A DNA stretch of 64,000 bases from JBBDMX01 sp040878035 (lineage in GTDB: Bacteria > Planctomycetota > Phycisphaerae > Phycisphaerales > Phycisphaeraceae): NCBI GenBank assembly GCA_040878035.1, contig JBBDMX010000008.1:94373-158372 (forward strand), in the 5' to 3' direction. The notes beneath the pieces were generated by a model. The model saw only the letters and a program-made list of their open reading frames with translations. It did not search any database and was not told the DNA's origin. A program made the position numbers and the translations under genes. How positions within the stretch are numbered: position 1 is the stretch's first letter; the number at the start of each line of letters is the position of its first letter. Shown in pieces: positions 59,574-64,000 of this stretch.

Positions 59574-61550
59574 ATGCCCATTGTGATTCAGTGCCCGGGT
59601 TGCTCCCGTCGATATCAGGCGCCCAGCGCCGCGGCGGGCAAGCGGGTCAAGTGCAAGGCTTGCGGCGTCGCCATCGCGGTTCCCCGCCCGCCTGCCAAGG
59701 ACTCAGCCACCGCGGCCGGCGCCGCCTCGTCCTTACAGGCCTTCATCGCCCTGGAGGACAGGGAAGGGCCCGGCCCCGCCCCCCTCGTCGATTGGAGCTC
59801 GCCCGCGCCCGTACACCGCGGCGGGTCACCCTATAAGTGGCCGCTGATTCTCGGCGGCATCGGCGGCATTGGCGGCGTGGTCGTCCTCGTGCTCATCGGC
59901 GTGCTGCTGTTGACCAGTGGTGGGTCGCCGCCGGCATCGCCCCCGGTGTCGCCCCCAAGGTCGCCCCCCGCGTCGCCAAGATCGGCGAGCAACGTCGCAC
60001 AAGCCCCCCAGCCTCCTGCCGCGCCCGCCCCCGACCCGGCTCGGCCCCAGCGGACGGTGACCGTCGCGCCGGCCGGTTTCTCCCTCGAGCCCGACCCCGC
60101 TCCGCCAGGGCCCAGAGGATGGTCGGATACGCCCGTCAAGATTCCCGCCGTCGGTTTGTCCTTCAGCAAGCATTGCTTGGCAGCGGACCACGCGCTGCTC
60201 AATCACTATCACGGCTACTACTGTCTCGACCTGCGCAGCGGCGCCTTCCAGGCGATCAAGGAGTACAAACGCCAGGCCGTGGGGCTGAGCCTCGACGGAT
60301 CGCACCTGCTCATGGTGATCTCGGATACGCCGGGCGAGTTGGCCTATCAAAAGGTGGGTCAGTCCGCTGCGGTGACCAAATGGGCGTTTGAGCCGGCGCA
60401 GCCGGACGGCTTGAGGCGGTTCAGCGGTGCGTTCGTCAACGACCAGGTCGCGGTGTTCCAGACCAACTCGATCCTGCTGGCGTACGCGCTGCCGGAGGGC
60501 AAGGTGCTGTGGCAGTACGAGGTGGGTCGTGAGGCGATGCCGTTTTCGCTGAGCCCGTCGGGCCGGTACGTCATTGCGCTGCCGGGCCACGCGGTGATCC
60601 TCGACGCGCAGCGTGGCCAGGTGCTCGCCGAGGTGCCGGCGCCGCCGGGCCAGAAGTTTCGTACCGCGGCCGTCTCGGACACCGGCGACCGTATCGCGTT
60701 TCTGACAACCAGCCGGGTGGACAAGGGCATCGTCGTTTATGACCTGACCACCGGGCGGGCGACGGTCGAGCCGTTTGACCTGGGCGTCGAGACGGTGATC
60801 GACATCCAGTGGATCAGCGACCGGCACCTGCTGGGCCACAGCTTCACGATGAGGGGCGGGAAGAATGACCTGAAGAAGGAATGGAGCAGCTACCTGATCG
60901 ACCTGGAGCGGCGCGGCGCGGTGTGGAAGTATTCGGCGGACCAGATGCTGCCGCATCGCCGCGGGCCGCGGCTGGCGTACTTCGTGCATACCGCCTCCAA
61001 CGAGGTCGTCTTCTCATCGATCGCCGTGCCCGAGCCGCAGGTGCTGGCGCGGCTGAGCAGCGTGCCTCAAGCGCGACCGGTCCTGGCGCCGGGCGTGCCC
61101 GTCGTGCTCGACCTTCAGTTCGACGAGGTGCACCGCAAGCGCACGGCCCAGTACCTGTCGTCGGCGGGCCTGGTGGTCGCCGACCAGGCGGATGTGCGGC
61201 TGGAGGGCCGCATCGAGACGCAGACCGTCGGCACGCAGCAGTACCGCGATGTGCGCACGAAGCAGCAGTTCTCCGTGGACGTCAAGAAGATCAAGGCCAC
61301 GGCAGCGTGGGTGGCCAAAGACGGCACCGTGCTCTGGAAGGCGCAGCGGGAGAAGACGGTCAATCCGTCAAGCCTCGTCATCAAGTATGACGGCAGCTCA
61401 GTGCAGCAACACCTCGACCAGCAGCTCGACGAGGTGATGCAATTGTTCACCACGAGCGTGCTGCCGACGCGCTTGGCGGGCCCGCCGCGGCTTCTGGGGA
61501 CGACCGTGTTGTCGCTGGACGGTGCACAGATCCAGTGGGCGGAGCCTTGA
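59574..61550 (+). CDS. Zinc-ribbon, transmembrane, beta-propeller protein
   Basis: A 658-residue planctomycete-type protein. Cys 7/10 and 27/30 (CPGC, CKAC) form an N-terminal zinc ribbon (MJ0042 type), residues about 93-115 one transmembrane helix, then a Pro/Ala/Ser linker. The rest looks like a WD40/PQQ propeller (VGLSLDGSHLLMVISD, FSLSPSGRYVIALPGHAV, DTGDRIAFLTTSRV) that would lie outside the cytoplasm. The final domain has FDEVHRKRTAQYLSSAGLVV and may bind something else. Function unknown; a sensor or scaffold is likely. Confidence 0.82.
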   Translation: MPIVIQCPGCSRRYQAPSAAAGKRVKCKACGVAIAVPRPPAKDSATAAGAASSLQAFIALEDREGPGPAPLVDWSSPAPVHRGGSPYKWPLILGGIGGIGGVVVLVLIGVLLLTSGGSPPASPPVSPPRSPPASPRSASNVAQAPQPPAAPAPDPARPQRTVTVAPAGFSLEPDPAPPGPRGWSDTPVKIPAVGLSFSKHCLAADHALLNHYHGYYCLDLRSGAFQAIKEYKRQAVGLSLDGSHLLMVISDTPGELAYQKVGQSAAVTKWAFEPAQPDGLRRFSGAFVNDQVAVFQTNSILLAYALPEGKVLWQYEVGREAMPFSLSPSGRYVIALPGHAVILDAQRGQVLAEVPAPPGQKFRTAAVSDTGDRIAFLTTSRVDKGIVVYDLTTGRATVEPFDLGVETVIDIQWISDRHLLGHSFTMRGGKNDLKKEWSSYLIDLERRGAVWKYSADQMLPHRRGPRLAYFVHTASNEVVFSSIAVPEPQVLARLSSVPQARPVLAPGVPVVLDLQFDEVHRKRTAQYLSSAGLVVADQADVRLEGRIETQTVGTQQYRDVRTKQQFSVDVKKIKATAAWVAKDGTVLWKAQREKTVNPSSLVIKYDGSSVQQHLDQQLDEVMQLFTTSVLPTRLAGPPRLLGTTVLSLDGAQIQWAEP

Positions 61551-61604
61551 GGCGCTGCACCGGGTCTGGCCGGCACCGCAAAGGGGTCATCACTGAGTTA
61601 GGGT

Positions 61605-61914
61605 GAGCTGGAAGTCTTCCTCGACGGCCAGACGTTCACCGCCAAAGCCGGCGCTGTGGCGTGTTTCCCCCACCACATCGCCCACGGCTTCCGCAACCCC
61701 GGCCACCCCGGCCACCCCGGCCACCCCCGGATACACCCGGATTCCCCCGGACACCCCGGTCCGGGTCAGGTTCATGGTCAGCCCCGGCGCCAACTTCGAG
61801 AAATGCTTCGAGGAGCTAAGCGCCCTGCCCGCCCATCAACCCTCCCTATATGCCCAAGCTGATGGAAAGTTCAACCGCTACGGCCTGCCCATTCTCACCG
61901 CCCCGGTAGCGTAG
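61605..61914 (+). pseudogene. Cupin-domain gene remnant, truncated and frameshifted
   Basis: From 61605 one frame reads ELEVFLDGQTFTAKAGAVAC then FPHHIAHGFRNPG, the second half of a cupin barrel. The frame then enters a Pro/Gly-rich repeat (61695-61760). Beyond it the family sequence continues in another frame: VRVRFMVSPGANFEKCFEEL then SALPAHQP and NRYGLPI. So the 5' half is missing and the rest is split by the insertion. It is thus probably dead. Full cupins of this type are around 150 residues. Confidence 0.8.
61695..61760. repeat. Pro/Gly word repeat inserted in the cupin remnant
   Basis: ccggccaccccggccacccc, then cggatacacccggattcccc and ggacaccccgg. It shifts the frame of the cupin remnant. 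Confidence 0.75.
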
Positions 61915-62064
61915 ACGTACAGGACCGAGTAGCGTGCCTGATAATCAGTAATGCCCGTGTTCTGACTCCGAGCGAATAACGGAATCGATGGCTTGGATCG
62001 CGGGTTTCCCCGATGGCCAGTTGTGCTCTTCGGGATCGGCGGCAAGACCAAGGAGCAGTTCACC

Positions 62065-63729
62065 ATGGGTGAGACACTTAAGGTCGGGATCGTCGGGGCG
62101 GCGGGGCGGGGCGGGTCGTTCCGCGCGGCCCTGGAGGCCAACGGGGCGGCCGTGTATGCCGTGTGCGACACCCACGCCGAGCGGCTGCAGCAGTGCGCCG
62201 CCGCGATGGGCGCGTCGGAGACGTACACCGACTACGCGGCGATGCTCGAGAAGTCGGCGATCGACGCGGTGGTCATCGGCACGCCCATGCAGTTTCACGC
62301 CCCGCAGGCCATCGAGGCGCTGCGGCGCGACCTGCACGTGCTGTGCGAGGTGACGGCCGGGGTACACGTCGAGGAGTGCCGCGCGCTGGTGCAGGCGGCG
62401 GCCGCGTCCAAGGGCGTGTACATGATGGCCGAGAACTACACGTACATGCGGCCCAACGTGCTGGTGCGCGAGCTGGCCCGGGCGGGCCTGTTCGGCCAGG
62501 TGTACTACGCCGAGGGCGAGTATCTGCACGAACTCAAGGGCCTCAACGAGATCACCACCTGGCGGCGGCTGTGGCAGACGGGCCTGGCCGGCGTGACCTA
62601 CGGCACGCACAGCCTGGGGCCGATCCTGCAATGGATGGCGGGCGATCGCGTGACGCGGGTCTGCTGTGCCGACGCCGCACAGCACTACCGCGACCCGCGC
62701 GGCGAGCCCTACGTGCAGACCACGCCGGTGATGCTGTGCAAGACCGCCCGCGGGGCGGTGATCAAGATCCGCGTGGACATGGTTTCCGACCGGCCGCACT
62801 CGATGACCAACTACCAGCTCCAGGGCACCGACGGCTCGTACGAGTCCGGCCGCGGCGGCCCGGCCGACCGCGCCAAGATCTGGCTGCGGGCGCTCAGCCG
62901 CGAGATCCGCTGGCACGACCTGGAGTCGCTGATGGGCATCGACCAGCTCGCCGACAAGTATCTGCCCGAGATCTGGCGCAAGCCCCCGGCGGCGGCCCTG
63001 AAGGCCGGGCACGGCGGCGGCGACTACTTCGAGGTGCTCGACTTCCTGAACGCCGTCGGCGGCAAGGCGGCCTGCCCCATCGGCATCCACGAGGCGATGG
63101 ACATGACGCTGCCGGGGCTGATCAGCCAGCAGAGCGTGCTGCAGGGCGGGTCGTGGCTGGATGTGCCCGACAGCCGCGCGTGGCTGGCCCCCGCGGCCGG
63201 GCCGCAACTGCGAATGGTCTGGCCGGCGGAGTGCCTCTCCAGCCCGCCGCCGGTACACCTGGCCGACGGCTACGAGTTGCGGCAGTATCGCGACGCCGAC
63301 GAAACGGCGTATCTGGAGCTGATGTCCAAGGCCGGCTTCACTGGCTGGACCCACCAGAACGTCGTGAGCAACCTCCAGCACATCCTGCCCGGCGGGTTCT
63401 TCGTGATCGAGCACAAGGCCTCCGGCCGCCTGGTGGCCACGGCCCTGGCCAACCATCGCCACACGGCCGAGCACCCCTTCGGGGCCGAGATGGGCTGGGT
63501 GGCCGGCGACTCCGCTCACAAAGGTCGCGGCCTGGGCCAGGCCGTGTGCGCCGCCGCCACCGCCCGCATGATCTCCGCAGGCTACCGCGATATCTGCCTA
63601 CACACCGACGGCTTCCGCCTACCCGCCATCAAGGTCTACCTCAAGCTGGGCTACCGCCCGCTGCTGTTCTGCGACGGCATGGCCCAGCGGTGGCAGAGCG
63701 TGTGCGAGAAACTGGGGTGGAAGCAGTGA
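62065..63729 (+). CDS. Gfo/Idh/MocA oxidoreductase fused to GNAT acetyltransferase
   Basis: A 554-residue fusion. Residues 1-385 are an oxidoreductase: VGIVGAAGRGGSFRAALEAN, VIGTPMQFHAPQAIEALRRD, HVLCEVTAGVHVEECRALVQ and YGTHSLGPILQWMAGDRV. Residues about 400-554 are a GNAT domain: LRQYRDADETAYLELMSKAG, GWVAGDSAHKGRGLGQAVCA (acetyl-CoA loop), LHTDGFRLPAIKVYLKLGYR. AAGGAG ten bases before ATG 62065 fixes the start. The EKP lysine of classical members is replaced (CEVTAG). A sugar-amine N-acetyl/dehydrogenase pair for polysaccharide building would fit such a fusion, but is inference. Confidence 0.88.
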   Translation: MGETLKVGIVGAAGRGGSFRAALEANGAAVYAVCDTHAERLQQCAAAMGASETYTDYAAMLEKSAIDAVVIGTPMQFHAPQAIEALRRDLHVLCEVTAGVHVEECRALVQAAAASKGVYMMAENYTYMRPNVLVRELARAGLFGQVYYAEGEYLHELKGLNEITTWRRLWQTGLAGVTYGTHSLGPILQWMAGDRVTRVCCADAAQHYRDPRGEPYVQTTPVMLCKTARGAVIKIRVDMVSDRPHSMTNYQLQGTDGSYESGRGGPADRAKIWLRALSREIRWHDLESLMGIDQLADKYLPEIWRKPPAAALKAGHGGGDYFEVLDFLNAVGGKAACPIGIHEAMDMTLPGLISQQSVLQGGSWLDVPDSRAWLAPAAGPQLRMVWPAECLSSPPPVHLADGYELRQYRDADETAYLELMSKAGFTGWTHQNVVSNLQHILPGGFFVIEHKASGRLVATALANHRHTAEHPFGAEMGWVAGDSAHKGRGLGQAVCAAATARMISAGYRDICLHTDGFRLPAIKVYLKLGYRPLLFCDGMAQRWQSVCEKLGWKQ

Positions 63730-63740
63730 GGATAGCGGTC

Positions 63741-63878
63741 GACCGCAAAGTGGTCATCACTTACTACGGGGAGCGGTTTATAGTTGACACCAGAATATTA
63801 AACAAACTTCTGGAAACACCGTTACGTCTGACACGACGCCCGACTTCTATGTGTCGCCTATAAACCGCTCCCCTTAGT
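63741..63878. repeat. Hairpin element with accgcaaag direct repeat
   Basis: Arms 63763-63783 and 63858-63878 (cggggagcggtttatag and ctataaaccgctcccc, 21 nt, one mismatch). Just left, accgcaaagtggtcatcact (63742-63761) matches accgcaaaggggtcatcact at 61575-61594 with one change. Confidence 0.85.
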
Positions 63879-64000
63879 ATTTAGGGCGATCAGTGGGGGG
63901 GCCTGGAAGGCTCGGGTTGCTTCGAACCAACGCAATCGCCCTCACCCCCAGCCCTCTCCCTCAGAAGCAATACTGTCCGGGAAGTGGTCGGGTGTTCGGC
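63879..64000. other. End of window, repeat fragment
   Basis: ctcacccccagccctctccc (63941-63960) is one arm of the family inserted at 11883 and 51462; its partner would lie beyond the window. No gene seen. Confidence 0.6.

Noticed and set aside
63918..63940. tRNA-like ggttgcttcgaaccaacgc near the end
   Set aside because: No acceptor stem, D-arm or anticodon arm can be built around it.

Overview
The window looks like a high-GC chromosome segment from the phylum Planctomycetota, most like the class Phycisphaerae. This is inferred from planctomycete-type proteins (a DUF6677-like membrane protein, a DUF6655-like lipoprotein, a zinc-ribbon/transmembrane/propeller protein, a DUF4432 epimerase-like protein, a sulfatase, Gfo/Idh/MocA oxidoreductases) and from polysaccharide genes of the kind found in PEP-CTERM/exosortase clusters. 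No rRNA, tRNA or CRISPR array was seen.

Layout. 1-22000 is dominated by an exopolysaccharide locus: a truncated glycosyltransferase at the left edge, five family-2 glycosyltransferases of two alternating paralogous types arranged divergently around a palindrome near 8.1-8.3 kb, three family-4 glycosyltransferases, a methyltransferase, a Wzy/O-antigen-ligase-like polymerase and a GT8-like transferase. trpD, small membrane proteins and an egtB-egtD ergothioneine pair lie within or beside it. 22-29 kb holds an oxidoreductase, bioD, a PIN-domain toxin/antitoxin pair, pgk and the larB-larE-larC nickel-pincer cofactor operon. 29-36 kb holds a flagellin with a hairpin at its ribosome-binding site and a clear terminator, a xylose isomerase, and guaA followed by three small genes of unknown function. 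36-49 kb holds a dehydratase/ACP/dehydratase lipid cluster, galK, a HigB-like toxin/XRE antitoxin/HExxH protein operon, an SDR, small zinc-ribbon and DUF2934 proteins, a DUF4432 protein, a PBP4-type carboxypeptidase, ppk1 and a lipoprotein. 49-64 kb holds a giant AsmA-like protein, a NarL-type response regulator, a Cys-rich protein, an M20 peptidase, a sulfatase, a REP-associated (RAYT) transposase with terminal repeats, a propeller protein, a broken cupin gene and an oxidoreductase-GNAT fusion.

The most striking property is a dense set of dispersed repeats. Many gene junctions carry a long inverted repeat whose arms are built by iterating a short word of 7-10 nt (for example acacagatga, gacaaggag, cgaagta, aaatccg, gatggacat, gtggaga), often nested around a GCCGCTTGCGGC palindrome. 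Different loci use different words, yet the two arms of one locus match. Copies also lie inside reading frames without breaking them, in a GT4, an AsmA-like protein, a GT8-like protein and guaA. They also occupy the start region of larE, and one such sequence is associated with the break in a cupin gene. The RAYT gene is a candidate mobiliser for part of this system. The second item worth follow-up is the toxin/antitoxin/HExxH-protein operon at 40.1-41.4 kb.

Gene starts were moved from the longest open frame to internal ATG/GTG codons where family alignment or a ribosome-binding site supported it. All assignments come from reading the sequence and recalled family features; no database search was run.
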